From the NCBI GenBank assembly GCA_903871605.1, contig CAIQHF010000023.1:1-57950 (forward strand): DNA of 57,950 nucleotides. The letters run 5' to 3'. Each line of letters starts with the position of its first letter. Position 1 is the first letter of the stretch. This DNA is from an uncultured Sphingomonadaceae bacterium (GTDB lineage Bacteria; Pseudomonadota; Alphaproteobacteria; Sphingomonadales; Sphingomonadaceae). A program made the translations under genes and the position numbers. Of the stretch, positions 26,771 through 35,695 are shown piece by piece. Below the pieces are notes generated by a model that was not told where the DNA came from, ran no database searches, and was given only the letters and a program-made list of their open reading frames with translations.

Positions 26771-27805
26771 ATGGCGGACGAAGCGTGGCGGCACGGAGTC
26801 GATCTCGACACGCTGGCGGCGTGGATGGACGGCAAGGGACTGGGGAGTGGCGCGATCGAGCGGCCGCGATTGCTCGCGGGCGGCACGCAGAATCTGATCC
26901 TGGCTTTTGAGCGCGATGGTCGCGGTTTCGTGCTGCGTCGTCCGTCGCTTCAACACCGCCCGGCGGCGAACGAGACGATGCGCCGCGAGATGCGCATGCT
27001 TGGCGCGATCGCCGGAACCGACGTGCCGCATCCCCGCTTGATCGCCGCGTCACCCGCAGAGGATGTGCTCGGCACGGCCTTCTACCTGATGGAGCCGATT
27101 GACGGCTTCAACGTCACGGTGGGGATGCCAGCGCTCCATGCCGGGGATCCCGCGATCAGGCGCGCCATGGGCTTCGCGCTGGTCGACGGGATCGCGCGGC
27201 TCGCGCGGGTCGATCATGCGGCGGTCGGGCTAGCCGATTTCGGTCGCACCGAAGGCTATCTCGAGCGCCAGGTCGGCCGCTGGCGGAGGCAGCTCGACTC
27301 CTATGTCGAGCATGTCGGCTGGCCCGGCCCGGGCGTCCTGCCCGGCGTCGAGGCGGTGGGCGCCTGGCTCGAAGCGAACCGACCGGGCAGCTTCACGCCG
27401 GGCATCCCGCACGGCGACTATCATCTCGCCAACGTGCTCTATCGCAACGACGGGCCGCAGCTCGGCGCGATCGTCGATTGGGAGTTGGCGACGATCGGCG
27501 ATCCCCTGATCGATCTCGGCTGGGTGCTTACCACATGGCCGCGCGCGGGCGATCCGACCTCGATGAAGATCGAGCTGTGGGACGGCTTCCCCGCCGCCGA
27601 CGAACTGCTCGCTTATTATCGCGACCACAGCGACCGCGATCTCTCGGCGATCGACTGGTACGTCATGCTCGCCTGCTACAAGCTCGGCATCCTCCTCGAG
27701 GGCACGCATGCGCGGTCGTTCGCGGGCAAGGCCGACAAGGCGATGGGCGCGCGATTCCATGCCCGCTCGGTCGCGCTGTTCGAACGCGCGCAGACGCTTA
27801 TTTGA
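26771..27805 (+). CDS. APH-family phosphotransferase (ACAD10/11- or LvaA-like acyl-CoA kinase)
   Basis: A 344-residue kinase-fold protein: ATP-binding strands with FVLRRPS near residue 57, the catalytic loop HGDYHLANVLY near 215, and the metal-binding IVDWELATIGDP near 235. Relatives are the kinase domain of ACAD10/ACAD11 and LvaA of levulinate catabolism, which phosphorylate 4-hydroxyacyl-CoA so that a dedicated acyl-CoA dehydrogenase-like enzyme can remove the phosphate. An ACAD11-like protein is encoded at 39455. An SDR and a thioesterase follow in the same operon. Antibiotic resistance is unlikely in this setting. Confidence 0.75.
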   Translation: MADEAWRHGVDLDTLAAWMDGKGLGSGAIERPRLLAGGTQNLILAFERDGRGFVLRRPSLQHRPAANETMRREMRMLGAIAGTDVPHPRLIAASPAEDVLGTAFYLMEPIDGFNVTVGMPALHAGDPAIRRAMGFALVDGIARLARVDHAAVGLADFGRTEGYLERQVGRWRRQLDSYVEHVGWPGPGVLPGVEAVGAWLEANRPGSFTPGIPHGDYHLANVLYRNDGPQLGAIVDWELATIGDPLIDLGWVLTTWPRAGDPTSMKIELWDGFPAADELLAYYRDHSDRDLSAIDWYVMLACYKLGILLEGTHARSFAGKADKAMGARFHARSVALFERAQTLI

Positions 27806-27830
27806 CGAGCGCTGATCTGAGGGGAGCGGC

Positions 27831-28574
27831 ATGACAGATATGTTCGATCTGACCGGAAAGGTCGCGCTGGTCACTGGCGGATCGCGCGGGCTTGGGCTCG
27901 AAATGGCGTTGGCGTTTGCCGATGCCGGTGCCGACGTGATCGTCGCCAGCCGAAAGATCGAGGGCTGCGAGGCGGCGGCGGAGGCGATCCGCGCCAGAGG
28001 CAGGCGGGCGCTCGCGCTGTCGGTCCACGCCGGCAGGTGGGAGGAGGTGGAGCGGCTCGTCGAGCGCACCTATGCCGACTTCGGCTGCGTCGACATCCTC
28101 GTCAACAATGCCGGCATGGGCCCGTCGCACCCCTCGCACGAGATGACCGAGGCCCTGTTCGACAAGGTCGTCGCGCTCAATTTCAAGGGGCCGTTCCGCC
28201 TCGCCTCCTTGATCGGCCACCGCATGGCGCAGGGTGAGGGGGGCAGCATCATCAACATCTCGTCGGGCGCGTCGTGGAAGGCGATGCCGCGCGTCGTCGC
28301 CTATGCCGGCGCCAAGGCCGCGCTCAACGCGATGACGATCGCGCTCGCGCAGGAATATGCCCCGAAGGTGCGCGTCAACGCGATCGCCGCCGGCCCCTTC
28401 CTCACCGACATCGCCAAGGCGTGGAGCGAGGCGCAACGCGAGACCGCACCCAATGCCGCGGGCCGCCCCGGTCGCGCCGACGAGATCGTCACCAGCGCGC
28501 TCTATCTGGCGAGCCCGCATTCGAGCTATGTCAGCGGCACCGTAATCCGCTGCGACGGAGGACTGCGCGGATGA
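27831..28574 (+). CDS. Short-chain dehydrogenase/reductase
   Basis: A 247-residue classical SDR: GGSRGLG cofactor loop, LVNNAGMG, serine in NISSGASW and YAGAK as the Tyr/Lys pair. It lies 25 nt after the kinase gene and overlaps the thioesterase start by 4 nt. Likely a hydroxyacyl-CoA or alcohol dehydrogenase of the pathway; coenzyme preference is not determined by inspection. Confidence 0.85.
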   Translation: MTDMFDLTGKVALVTGGSRGLGLEMALAFADAGADVIVASRKIEGCEAAAEAIRARGRRALALSVHAGRWEEVERLVERTYADFGCVDILVNNAGMGPSHPSHEMTEALFDKVVALNFKGPFRLASLIGHRMAQGEGGSIINISSGASWKAMPRVVAYAGAKAALNAMTIALAQEYAPKVRVNAIAAGPFLTDIAKAWSEAQRETAPNAAGRPGRADEIVTSALYLASPHSSYVSGTVIRCDGGLRG

Positions 28575-29020
28575 CCGACTTGCCCGATGACGGCCGCCGC
28601 TGGGAGCCGGTGACCGATTGCGGCCCGTTCGCCGATCTGGTGGGCGCGATCTATTCGACCACCGACCGGCTCGACGATAGCGAGGGCGTCCGCTTCGGCT
28701 TCCGCGTCGCCCCGCATCAGTGCAATCCGCGCCCGGTCTGCCATGGGGGAATGCTCGCGACGTTCCTCGACATCGCGCTCGCGCGTGGCATCCGCATGGT
28801 CAAGGATCTGCCCGCGCCGATGCCGACGATCACCATGTCGCTGGACTATCTCGCGCCCGCGATGCTCGGCGACTGGATCGACGCGCGCGTGACCGTGACG
28901 CGCGCGGGCGGCACCTGCTTCGCGCAGGCGCTGCTCCATGGTCCGACGCATCCGGTGCTGCGCGGCAGCGGCGTCTACAAGCGGCTCAGGCCCGGCGGGA
29001 GCGGCCCGCACGACGGTTGA
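28571..29020 (+). CDS. PaaI-type hotdog thioesterase
   Basis: A 149-residue hotdog-fold acyl-CoA thioesterase. The active-site region CHGGMLATFLDIALA around residue 58 has the HGG loop and the acidic residue on the following helix; the central strand TITMSLDYLAPA is typical. It could release CoA from dead-end intermediates or hydrolyse a pathway thioester. It is the last gene of the kinase operon; a convergent BKACE gene ends 9 nt later. Confidence 0.8.
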   Translation: MTDLPDDGRRWEPVTDCGPFADLVGAIYSTTDRLDDSEGVRFGFRVAPHQCNPRPVCHGGMLATFLDIALARGIRMVKDLPAPMPTITMSLDYLAPAMLGDWIDARVTVTRAGGTCFAQALLHGPTHPVLRGSGVYKRLRPGGSGPHDG

Positions 29021-29029
29021 GGGCGGCTG

Positions 29030-29932
29030 TCAGGCGTCTATGGCGCGCGCCGCGTTCGACGGTCGCAGCCCGAGTTGCGCGCGCGTTTCGCCGGCACTCG
29101 CGATGTCGGCGCCGAGATCCTCCGCGATGCGCTTCGCCTTGGTGACGAGCGCCGCGTTCGAGGGCGCGAGCTCGCCACGCGAAATATAGATAGCGTCTTC
29201 CAACCCGACACGGAGATTGCCGCCCGACAATACGGCCTGCGCAAGCAGCGGATAGGCGTGCCGACCCGTCCCGAACCCCGTCCAGGTCGATCCCTGCGGC
29301 AGCAGCGTCCGCGCGAGCAGCATCATCTCGATCGTCGGCGCGAAGCCGTATTTGATCCCCATCACCAGCGAGCAGAGCGGCGCAGGATCAAGGGTGCCAT
29401 CGGCGATCAGATCGTGGAGCAACATGATGTCGCCAGTGTCGAACAATTCGATTTCCGGCCTCGCGCCTGCGTCGCGCATCACCTGCGCCATGCGCCGGAC
29501 GTTGGCGGGCAGGTTGATCACCACCTCGCGGCCGAACACCATCGTGTTGAGATCGAGCGTCGCGATATCGGGCGCGAGCGCCGCGATATGCTCCACGCGC
29601 TTTTCGGGCACGAGCAGGTTCGTGCGCGGCCCGGGCACGACGGGATCATGCTCGCTCGGCTGGAAGCGGCCGCCCGGACCGGTGGTGAGGTTGATGATGA
29701 GCGCGGGATCATGGCGCCGGATCTGCTCGACGACCGCGGCATAGAGTTCGACCTTCATCGACGGAGCGCCCGTTTCCGGATCGCGGACGTGGATGTGGAC
29801 AATCGCGGCCCCCGCCTCGCTTGCGCTCAGGCACGACTCGGCGATCTCCACGGGCGTGACGGGCAGGCCGGGATGCTGATCACGCGACGTGTGGTTGCCG
29901 GTGACCGCGCAGGTGATGAAGAGTTTGGGCAT
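29030..29932 (-). CDS. BKACE-family (DUF849) beta-keto acid cleavage enzyme
   Basis: A 300-residue TIM-barrel zinc enzyme. Zinc ligands are His-x-His in IVHIHVRDP near residue 46, the C-terminal VGLEDAIY motif provides the Glu, and LNLTTG-like INLTTGPGG lies around residue 80. Characterised members condense a beta-keto acid with acetyl-CoA and exchange the acyl groups, giving acetoacetate and a new acyl-CoA. It stands alone on the minus strand, divergent from the SDR at 30024, with two operators in the 91-nt gap. Its beta-keto acid substrate is unknown. Confidence 0.85.
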   Translation of the reverse strand: MPKLFITCAVTGNHTSRDQHPGLPVTPVEIAESCLSASEAGAAIVHIHVRDPETGAPSMKVELYAAVVEQIRRHDPALIINLTTGPGGRFQPSEHDPVVPGPRTNLLVPEKRVEHIAALAPDIATLDLNTMVFGREVVINLPANVRRMAQVMRDAGARPEIELFDTGDIMLLHDLIADGTLDPAPLCSLVMGIKYGFAPTIEMMLLARTLLPQGSTWTGFGTGRHAYPLLAQAVLSGGNLRVGLEDAIYISRGELAPSNAALVTKAKRIAEDLGADIASAGETRAQLGLRPSNAARAIDA

Positions 29933-29944
29933 TACTCACCTTAT

Positions 29945-29978
29945 GAACGATATTCGCCGTAATGAGCGACTATCGAAC
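29945..29978. promoter_or_regulatory. Tandem IclR-type operators, divergent promoter
   Basis: Two operators 4 nt apart: GAACGATATTCGCCG (29945-29959, one mismatch) and GAGCGACTATCGAAC (29964-29978, full match). They lie between the BKACE gene and the SDR at 30024 and may serve one direction each. Confidence 0.65.
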
Positions 29979-30023
29979 CATTAGCGAAGCGGCTATGCCC
30001 GCGCAACCAGCGAGGAGGAACGG

Positions 30024-30794
30024 ATGATGGATCGGCAGAAGCGTGCGGTCGTGCTCGGCGCGTCGGAAGAGGGCGGCACCGGCTGGGCGATCGCCGAGGC
30101 TTTCGCGGCGCGGGGGTTCTTGGTCACCGTCGGTGCGAGACGGCGCGAAGGGATTGAGAGGCTGGCCGCCGCGATCGGGGGGCGTGCGCTGCCGTGCGAT
30201 GCCACCGTCGAGGAGGATGTTGCGCGCTTCATGGAACAGGCCGCCGTAGATGACGGGATCGACGCTGCGGTGCTCGTCGCCGGAGCAGGCGTCCAGGGCA
30301 CGATCGACGCGATCTCGCTCGATACGCTCGCTGACTGCATGCGGCTCAATTTCGATGCGCCCTTCCTCTTCGTCCGCCACGCGGCACGACATATGAACGA
30401 CGGTGGGTCGATCGTGTTGATGAGCTCGATCGCCGCCAACAATCCCTGGCACGGCTATGTCGGCTACGGCTGCGCCAAGTCTGCGGTGCAGACGCTGGTC
30501 CGCTACGCCGCGCTCGAATATGGACCGCGCGGAATCCGCGTGAACGCGGTCTGCCCTGGTCCGATCTCGACGCCTGCGGCAGGTCATTTGATTAATCATC
30601 CGCATGCTGGGCCGATCGTCGCTGCCGAAGTGCCGCTGGGGCGCGTCGCTAGCCCCGCCGACGTCGCCGAAGCCGTCGCCTGGCTCGGCACTTCGCCCGG
30701 CTGGATCACCGGCGAGACGATCCATACCGATGGCGGCATGTTCCTCCGCCGGCCCCCCAACGTCTCGGACATCAAGGCAGCCATGGCCAAGTGA
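30024..30794 (+). CDS. Short-chain dehydrogenase/reductase, atypical cofactor loop
   Basis: A 256-residue SDR. The nucleotide loop reads GASEEGGTGWAIA, longer than GxxxGxG, so the fold start resembles enoyl reductase-like or divergent SDRs. VAGAG stands at the NNAG position. The catalytic block is intact: LMSSIAA and YGCAK. GAGGAGGAA precedes ATG 30024. It starts the plus-strand operon running to 33596. Confidence 0.8.
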   Translation: MMDRQKRAVVLGASEEGGTGWAIAEAFAARGFLVTVGARRREGIERLAAAIGGRALPCDATVEEDVARFMEQAAVDDGIDAAVLVAGAGVQGTIDAISLDTLADCMRLNFDAPFLFVRHAARHMNDGGSIVLMSSIAANNPWHGYVGYGCAKSAVQTLVRYAALEYGPRGIRVNAVCPGPISTPAAGHLINHPHAGPIVAAEVPLGRVASPADVAEAVAWLGTSPGWITGETIHTDGGMFLRRPPNVSDIKAAMAK

Positions 30795-30798
30795 GCGC

Positions 30799-30827
30799 TT
30801 GACCGCCCCACGCGCTCCGCTCAATAA
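30799..30827 (+). promoter_or_regulatory. Candidate internal promoter before MFS gene
   Basis: TTGACC at 30799 and CAATAA after 17 nt. An operator begins 10 nt downstream of the -10, so binding there would block transcription. Confidence 0.45.
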
Positions 30828-30836
30828 AGAACAAAC

Positions 30837-30851
30837 GTGCGATAAACGCTC
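30837..30851. promoter_or_regulatory. IclR-type operator before MFS gene
   Basis: GTGCGATAAACGCTC, a full match, ends 25 nt before the MFS start. A GAAC half-site lies 4 nt upstream, as at other promoters of the island. Confidence 0.7.
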
Positions 30852-30876
30852 GAATGAGGATGAGGAGATCGTCGTG

Positions 30877-32085
30877 ATGACCGCGATCCGCGAAAGTCGC
30901 GCGCAGGCTGTCGTCAGCGTCGCAGCGATCTGCTGCGGCAATGCCGGGCCGGCGCTAGTCTATGACGCGCTGGCGCCCGTCCTGCCTCATATCGCGGCAC
31001 ATTTTGGTGGAGGCTCAAGCGGCGAGGGGATCGCGCAGGCCTCCGTCGGCTTGGCGGTCGTCGGTATGGGATTGGCGGGGCTGTTCGCGGCGCCGGCGGT
31101 AGCGAGATTTGGGTTCCGATCGACGTTGAACGCCGGCTGGCTCCTGTTCGGGATCGCCGGATCGGCCGGGCTGGCGCTCGATTCCGCGCCGTTGCTGCTG
31201 GCCACTCGTCTGCTGCTCGGCCTCATGGGCGGGATGCTGATGGCGGCGGCCGGCCTGGGCATCGCCGCGCGATACGAGCCGGCACGCCGCCCGCGAATGA
31301 TGGGGGTCAATCTTGCGGTCGGGGCCTTCACCGCGATCCTGTTCCTCTTCGTCGCGGCCGCCGTGGCCAAGATATCGTGGCGCGCGCCGTTTGCATTGCA
31401 CGGGGGGCTCGCATTGGTCGGCCTGCTGCTGGTCGCTGGCGCGCGGCTACCCGACAGCGCAACGGCGCCGAGCGTCGCGGCTACACGGGAAGGCTTATGG
31501 CGCGCGTTGCTGCCGGCCTTGCCGGCTTACGGACTGCTGCTGGTGATGGTCGTCACGGGTAATCTCTTCAACGTCCAGATCGTCTTCCTGCTCGCCTCGC
31601 GCGGGATCGCCGACCCTGGAGAACTGGCAACGATCTGCGCGATCATGCCGATGGCGCTCGGCGTGACGAACATGGTGTTCGGCAACGTCGAGGCTCGGCT
31701 CGGCCTCGCCCGGACGATCATCGTCGCATTCGCGATGTTCGTCGTCGGCACGACCTTGTGTGCGATATTGCCATCTCTGGTGACGACGGGCGCGGGCATG
31801 ATAGCGGGCGGTATCGCGCTCGGGCTGTGCACGCCGTCTGCGATGACCCTCATCATGCGCGGCGTCGCGCCCGATCGGATGCCGACCGCGCTCAGCTTCG
31901 CGACGACGCTCATCTATGTCGGCGGTGGCGCGGCGCCGCTCGTCTATGTGCTGCTACGCGGTGTCGTCGGGTATGGCGGCATCTATCTTTGCGCCGGCGG
32001 CGTCATCTTTGCCGGTCTCGTCGTCTGGTCTATGTCGCGGCTTGTCCCGCATACCCGTCCCCCGATCTATCGAAGGAGTGCTTGA
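30877..32085 (+). CDS. MFS transporter
   Basis: A 402-residue inner-membrane transporter with about 12 hydrophobic helices and short loops rich in Arg. The N-terminal part reads AICCGNAGPALVYDALAPVL, which suits the MFS_1 group. ATG 30877 follows GAGGAG at 10 nt and lies downstream of a promoter and operator, which argues against any longer form. Its stop overlaps the next ATG (TGATG). It probably carries the pathway substrate or an acid derived from it. Confidence 0.8.
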   Translation: MTAIRESRAQAVVSVAAICCGNAGPALVYDALAPVLPHIAAHFGGGSSGEGIAQASVGLAVVGMGLAGLFAAPAVARFGFRSTLNAGWLLFGIAGSAGLALDSAPLLLATRLLLGLMGGMLMAAAGLGIAARYEPARRPRMMGVNLAVGAFTAILFLFVAAAVAKISWRAPFALHGGLALVGLLLVAGARLPDSATAPSVAATREGLWRALLPALPAYGLLLVMVVTGNLFNVQIVFLLASRGIADPGELATICAIMPMALGVTNMVFGNVEARLGLARTIIVAFAMFVVGTTLCAILPSLVTTGAGMIAGGIALGLCTPSAMTLIMRGVAPDRMPTALSFATTLIYVGGGAAPLVYVLLRGVVGYGGIYLCAGGVIFAGLVVWSMSRLVPHTRPPIYRRSA

Positions 32086-32858
32086 TGAAGCTCGACGGAA
32101 TTTCTGCGGTCGTCACCGGTGGCGCCAGCGGGCTGGGCGAGGCGACCGCGCGCGCTCTGGCCGGGCAAGGTGTGAAGGTCGCGATCTTCGATCTGAACCG
32201 CGAGAAGGGGGAAGCGGTGGCCTCCGCGCTCGGCGGCGTGTTCTGCGAGGTCGACATCACCAGCGACGCCTCGGTTGATGCCGGTCTTGCCGCGGCGCGC
32301 GCCGCGAACGGGCAGGAGCGCATTCTCGTCGGTTGCGCGGGGCGCGGCAACACCTTCAAGACCGCGCAGCGCGACCGTGAGACGGGTGCGATCACCCATT
32401 TCCCAATCGACCAGTTCGAGAAGGTCGTGCTGCTCAACCTCGTCGGCACCTTCCGCATGATCGCCAAGTCGGCGGCAGGGATGATGACGCTCGATCCGCT
32501 CAACGACGACGGCGAGCGCGGCGCGATCGTCAACACCGCGTCGGTCGCAGCGGTCGATGGGCAGGCGGGGCAGGCGGCCTATGCCTCGTCCAAGGCGGGG
32601 ATTGTCGGGTTGACGCTGCCGATCGCCCGCGATCTCCGGCGCGAGGGCATCCGCGTCAACACCATCCTGCCCGGCATCATGGACACGCCGCTCTTCGCCA
32701 CCGCCAAGCCCGAATTACGCAAGCAACTCGGCGACAGCGTGCCTTTCCCCCGCCGCCTGGGCCACGCAGAGGAATTTGCCAGCCTCGCGATCGAGATGTG
32801 CCGCAACAGCTATTTCAACGGCGAGCATGTCCGCCTCGACGGCGCGATCCGCATGTGA
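32085..32858 (+). CDS. 3-hydroxyacyl-CoA dehydrogenase-like SDR (HSD10 type)
   Basis: A 257-residue SDR resembling type-2 3-hydroxyacyl-CoA dehydrogenases (HSD17B10): GGASGLG loop, VGCAGRG in place of NNAG, a long insertion before helix 5 that includes PLNDDGERGAIVNTASVAA, and the YASSK pair. Such enzymes oxidise 3-hydroxy-2-methylacyl-CoA or steroid-like alcohols. ATG 32085 is coupled to the MFS stop and GGAGTG lies just upstream. The next frame, a broken crotonase, overlaps its stop. Confidence 0.85.
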   Translation: MKLDGISAVVTGGASGLGEATARALAGQGVKVAIFDLNREKGEAVASALGGVFCEVDITSDASVDAGLAAARAANGQERILVGCAGRGNTFKTAQRDRETGAITHFPIDQFEKVVLLNLVGTFRMIAKSAAGMMTLDPLNDDGERGAIVNTASVAAVDGQAGQAAYASSKAGIVGLTLPIARDLRREGIRVNTILPGIMDTPLFATAKPELRKQLGDSVPFPRRLGHAEEFASLAIEMCRNSYFNGEHVRLDGAIRM

Positions 32859-33596
32859 GCGACCGCGCGTTCGTCTCCGTGCGGCGCGAAGGACCGCTGC
32901 TGATCGTCACGATCGAGCGGCCCCAGGTGATGAACGCGCTGCATGCGCCTGCGCATCACGAGATGGCGGCGATATTCGACGCCTTCGCTGACAACGATGG
33001 GCTCTGGGTCGCGATCGTCATCGGCGCCGGGCGATCGCGCTTTCTGCGCGGGCAATGATCTCAGGTATCAGGCCGCGCACGGTCTGGAAGAACTGCCGCC
33101 GTCGGGCTTTGCCGGGCTGGCGCGGCGGTTCGAGCTTGCCAAGCCGGTGATCGCGGCGGTCAACGGCGTCGCGATTGGGGGGCAGGTTCGAGACCGCGCT
33201 CGCCTGCGACATCGTCGTCGCGGGCGAACAGGCGCGCTTCGCGCTGCCCGAGCCCAAGGTGTGCATGGCCGCGCTCGCCGGAGGGCTGCTGCGCCTTCGC
33301 GCGACGATCGGACTCAAGCGCGCGATGCCGCTGATCCTGACCGGCCGCGCGGTCTCGGCCGCCGAAGGCGCACGGCTCGGCTTCGTGTCCGAGGTCGTCG
33401 GATCGGGAGCCGAACTGGAGCACGCGTCCGTGCCGCCAAGCAGGTCGCGCAGCGCGGTATGGACTTGCCGCTGGTCGAGGCGATGACGGCGCAATTCGGC
33501 TGGCCCGCGGTCGTCGCGATGCGCGCGTCCCCCGATTGTGTCGAAGGTCCACGCGCCTTCGCCGAAAAGCGGCCGCCCCGCTGGAGCGACCGCTAG
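32855..33596 (+). pseudogene. Frameshifted crotonase (enoyl-CoA hydratase) gene
   Basis: The three frames together spell one crotonase of ~245 residues starting at GTG 32855: LLIVTIERPQVMNALHAP, then AFCAGNDLRYQ in a second frame, FETALACDIVVAGE and LPEPKVCMAALAGG in a third, and AAKQVAQRGMDLPL back in the second. At least three indels are needed: near 33030 (GGG), near 33178 (six G), and near 33425. The first two are in G runs, so sequencing error is possible; three in one gene argues for decay or poor local accuracy. Confidence 0.75.
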
Positions 33597-33600
33597 CGCG

Positions 33601-34815
33601 TTACTTGTCCGCCGGCCATTCGATGTGGACGTTATGGAGTGCCGCGACGCCGCCTGTGCGCCACTCCGGGCGCGTACCGGCCTTGAGGCGGAAGCTCGGG
33701 ATGCGACGAATCCATTCTTCCGTCATCACGCGCATCTCGGCGCGCGCGAGGAAATTGCCGAGGCAGGTGTGCGCGCCCGTCGAGAAGGCGACATGGCCGC
33801 GATCCTTGCGATCGATATCGAATTTCTCGGGCTCGGGATTACGCTCCGGGTCCATGCCACCGAGGTAGAGCGGGCAGGCGATCATGTCGCCTTGCCGGAA
33901 CGCGATGCCCTCGTAATCGAAATCCTTCTTCACGATCCGCGTCTGCGAGACGATCGAGAAACGACGCAGCGCCTCTTCGACGAAATCGACATAGGAATTT
34001 GGATCGGTGCGCAGCCTCTCCTGCAGTGCGGGGCTCTCGGCGAGATAGCGGAAGGTGAAGGTCATCGTGTTGGCGACGGTGTCGAGCCCGGCGATGAACA
34101 ACAGGAAGCCGATCGATTCGAGCTCGTGATCGGTCAGCGGACGGCCCTTGACCGTCTCGTTGACCAGCTTGGTCATCAGGTCGTCCTGCGGATCGGTGCG
34201 GCGCTTGAGGAAGTATTCGCGCATCGAGCCGATGATATAGTCCTGCATCTCGATGCGGCGTTCGAGCGTGGTCTCGCTGAAATATTCGAGCACCACCTCG
34301 CGAAACGGCTCGAGCTTGTCGAGCGGCAGCCCCATCAGCTCCATGAATACCGAAACGGGGAAGCCGGCACCGACCTCCTCGGCGAATTCGCACTCGCCCT
34401 GATCGATCACCTTGTCGATCATCCGGTTCGCCCAGATGCGCAGCTTGGGTTCCATCGCGGCGATCTGCTTGCGGTCGAAGTGCCGCATCAGCGCCATGCG
34501 GTAGCCGAGATGCTCGGGCGGATCGAGATTGAGCGGGATCATCACGTTGGGCGAATTGGACGGCGGGATGTCGAGCTCGCGGTTGGAGAAATGATCGGTG
34601 TCCTTGAGCAGTTTCGACATGTCGTCGAAGCGGGTCACCACCCAATGGCCACCGTTGCAGGGCGAATAGAAGATGTCGGGGGATTCGCCGTGCAGCTTAT
34701 GGGTATCGAGCTGAACGTCGTCGACGATCCGCTCGTCGTCGAAGCGATCGTAAAACAGGATCTGATCGTCCCGCACATGATCGGGCACGTTCGCCGGTCT
34801 TGCTATCGTAGCCAT
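33601..34815 (-). CDS. Cytochrome P450, P450cam-like (CYP101 relative)
   Basis: A 404-residue P450. It has CNGGHWVVTRFDD near the B helix, matching the CNGGHW stretch of P450cam, MIPLNLDPPEHLGYR for the substrate/F-G area, AGLDTVANTMTF for the I helix, ExxR in EALRR, and FSTGAHTCLG with the heme Cys near residue 351. ATG 34815 fits GGAGAAG at 9 nt. It likely hydroxylates a cyclic terpenoid-like compound with the ferredoxin at 13531. It is downstream of the SDR at 34850 in one operon and ends next to the broken crotonase. Confidence 0.9.
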   Translation of the reverse strand: MATIARPANVPDHVRDDQILFYDRFDDERIVDDVQLDTHKLHGESPDIFYSPCNGGHWVVTRFDDMSKLLKDTDHFSNRELDIPPSNSPNVMIPLNLDPPEHLGYRMALMRHFDRKQIAAMEPKLRIWANRMIDKVIDQGECEFAEEVGAGFPVSVFMELMGLPLDKLEPFREVVLEYFSETTLERRIEMQDYIIGSMREYFLKRRTDPQDDLMTKLVNETVKGRPLTDHELESIGFLLFIAGLDTVANTMTFTFRYLAESPALQERLRTDPNSYVDFVEEALRRFSIVSQTRIVKKDFDYEGIAFRQGDMIACPLYLGGMDPERNPEPEKFDIDRKDRGHVAFSTGAHTCLGNFLARAEMRVMTEEWIRRIPSFRLKAGTRPEWRTGGVAALHNVHIEWPADK

Positions 34816-34849
34816 TTTCATCTTCTCCAAAATCGGCGGTGCGATCGTC

Positions 34850-35656
34850 TTACGCGGTCGCGATCCGGCCTCCGTCCACATGAATCACCTGGCCGGTTAC
34901 GAAGCTCGACGCCTCGCTTGCCAGAAACGGTGCGGCACCGGCAACCTCGTCCGGAAGGCCCATGCGCCGCATCGGAAACCGTTGCGCCGCCGCGTGTAGC
35001 GCCTCGGGGCGGCCGGGCACTTCGATGTTGGAAGGGGCGATCGCGTTGACGCGCACCGTCGGCGCGCAAGCCTTGGCAAGGTAGGTGGTCATCGTCGTCA
35101 GCCCCGCCTTGGTTGCTCCATAGGCCATCGCCGGTAGGATCGGGGTGTAAGCGGCGGCGGCGAGACAGTGAACGATGCTACCCCGGCCGCGCGCGACCAT
35201 TCCTGGGACGACCGCCTTGGCGAGCGCGAAGGGTGCGAGCATGTTGGTGCGGAAGCAGGCCTCCCAATCAGCCTCGCTGGCATCGAGCGGCGAGGCGAGA
35301 TCGAAAGTCGGCGTGCCGCCGGCGTCGATCGCATAGGCATTATAATAGATATTGATCGGTCCCGCCGCCTCGATCAGCGCGGCGCGGGAGGCCGGATCGG
35401 CGATGTCGCACGGACGGGCATCGGCCATGTCGCCATCGCTGCGGATTGTCTCCGCCAGCAACTCGGCGTCGGCACGGCGGGCGGTCAGAATGGTTTGAGC
35501 GCCTGCGCCGGCAAAGGCGCGCGCGACGGCCTCGCCGATCGCCGGCCCGGTGCCGACCACCAGCGCGGTCATCCCGTCGTGCCGGAATCGCCGTTCGGGC
35601 GCTCCTGCAGGAGAAGCACGCTTGTCATGGATCTCGGTGATAGGGTCGCCCGGCAA
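34850..35656 (-). CDS. Divergent SDR lacking the catalytic serine
   Basis: A 268-residue SDR-fold protein. The cofactor loop is VVGTGPAIG, YNAYAID replaces the NNAG motif, and the residue 13 before the active Tyr (YGATK) is Ala instead of Ser (HCLAAAAYTPILPA). The C-terminal HVDGG is intact. TTG 35656 is preferred because AGGAGG is 7 nt upstream and the operator 24 nt upstream, giving a 28-residue N-terminal extension; ATG 35572 is the alternative. Activity as a normal dehydrogenase is doubtful. The P450 gene follows. Confidence 0.7.
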   Translation of the reverse strand: MPGDPITEIHDKRASPAGAPERRFRHDGMTALVVGTGPAIGEAVARAFAGAGAQTILTARRADAELLAETIRSDGDMADARPCDIADPASRAALIEAAGPINIYYNAYAIDAGGTPTFDLASPLDASEADWEACFRTNMLAPFALAKAVVPGMVARGRGSIVHCLAAAAYTPILPAMAYGATKAGLTTMTTYLAKACAPTVRVNAIAPSNIEVPGRPEALHAAAQRFPMRRMGLPDEVAGAAPFLASEASSFVTGQVIHVDGGRIATA

Positions 35657-35680
35657 CACCGTCCCTCCTGAATTCACTGT

Positions 35681-35695
35681 GTGCGTTAAGCGACC
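35681..35695. promoter_or_regulatory. IclR-type operator for SDR-P450 operon
   Basis: GTGCGTTAAGCGACC is a full match. On the minus strand a CGAGC half-site lies 4 nt upstream. It ends 24 nt before the TTG start chosen for the SDR. Confidence 0.65.

Noticed and set aside
26771-27805. Aminoglycoside resistance gene
   Set aside because: The APH fold alone does not indicate resistance; the sequence and neighbours fit the ACAD10/11-type kinase group.
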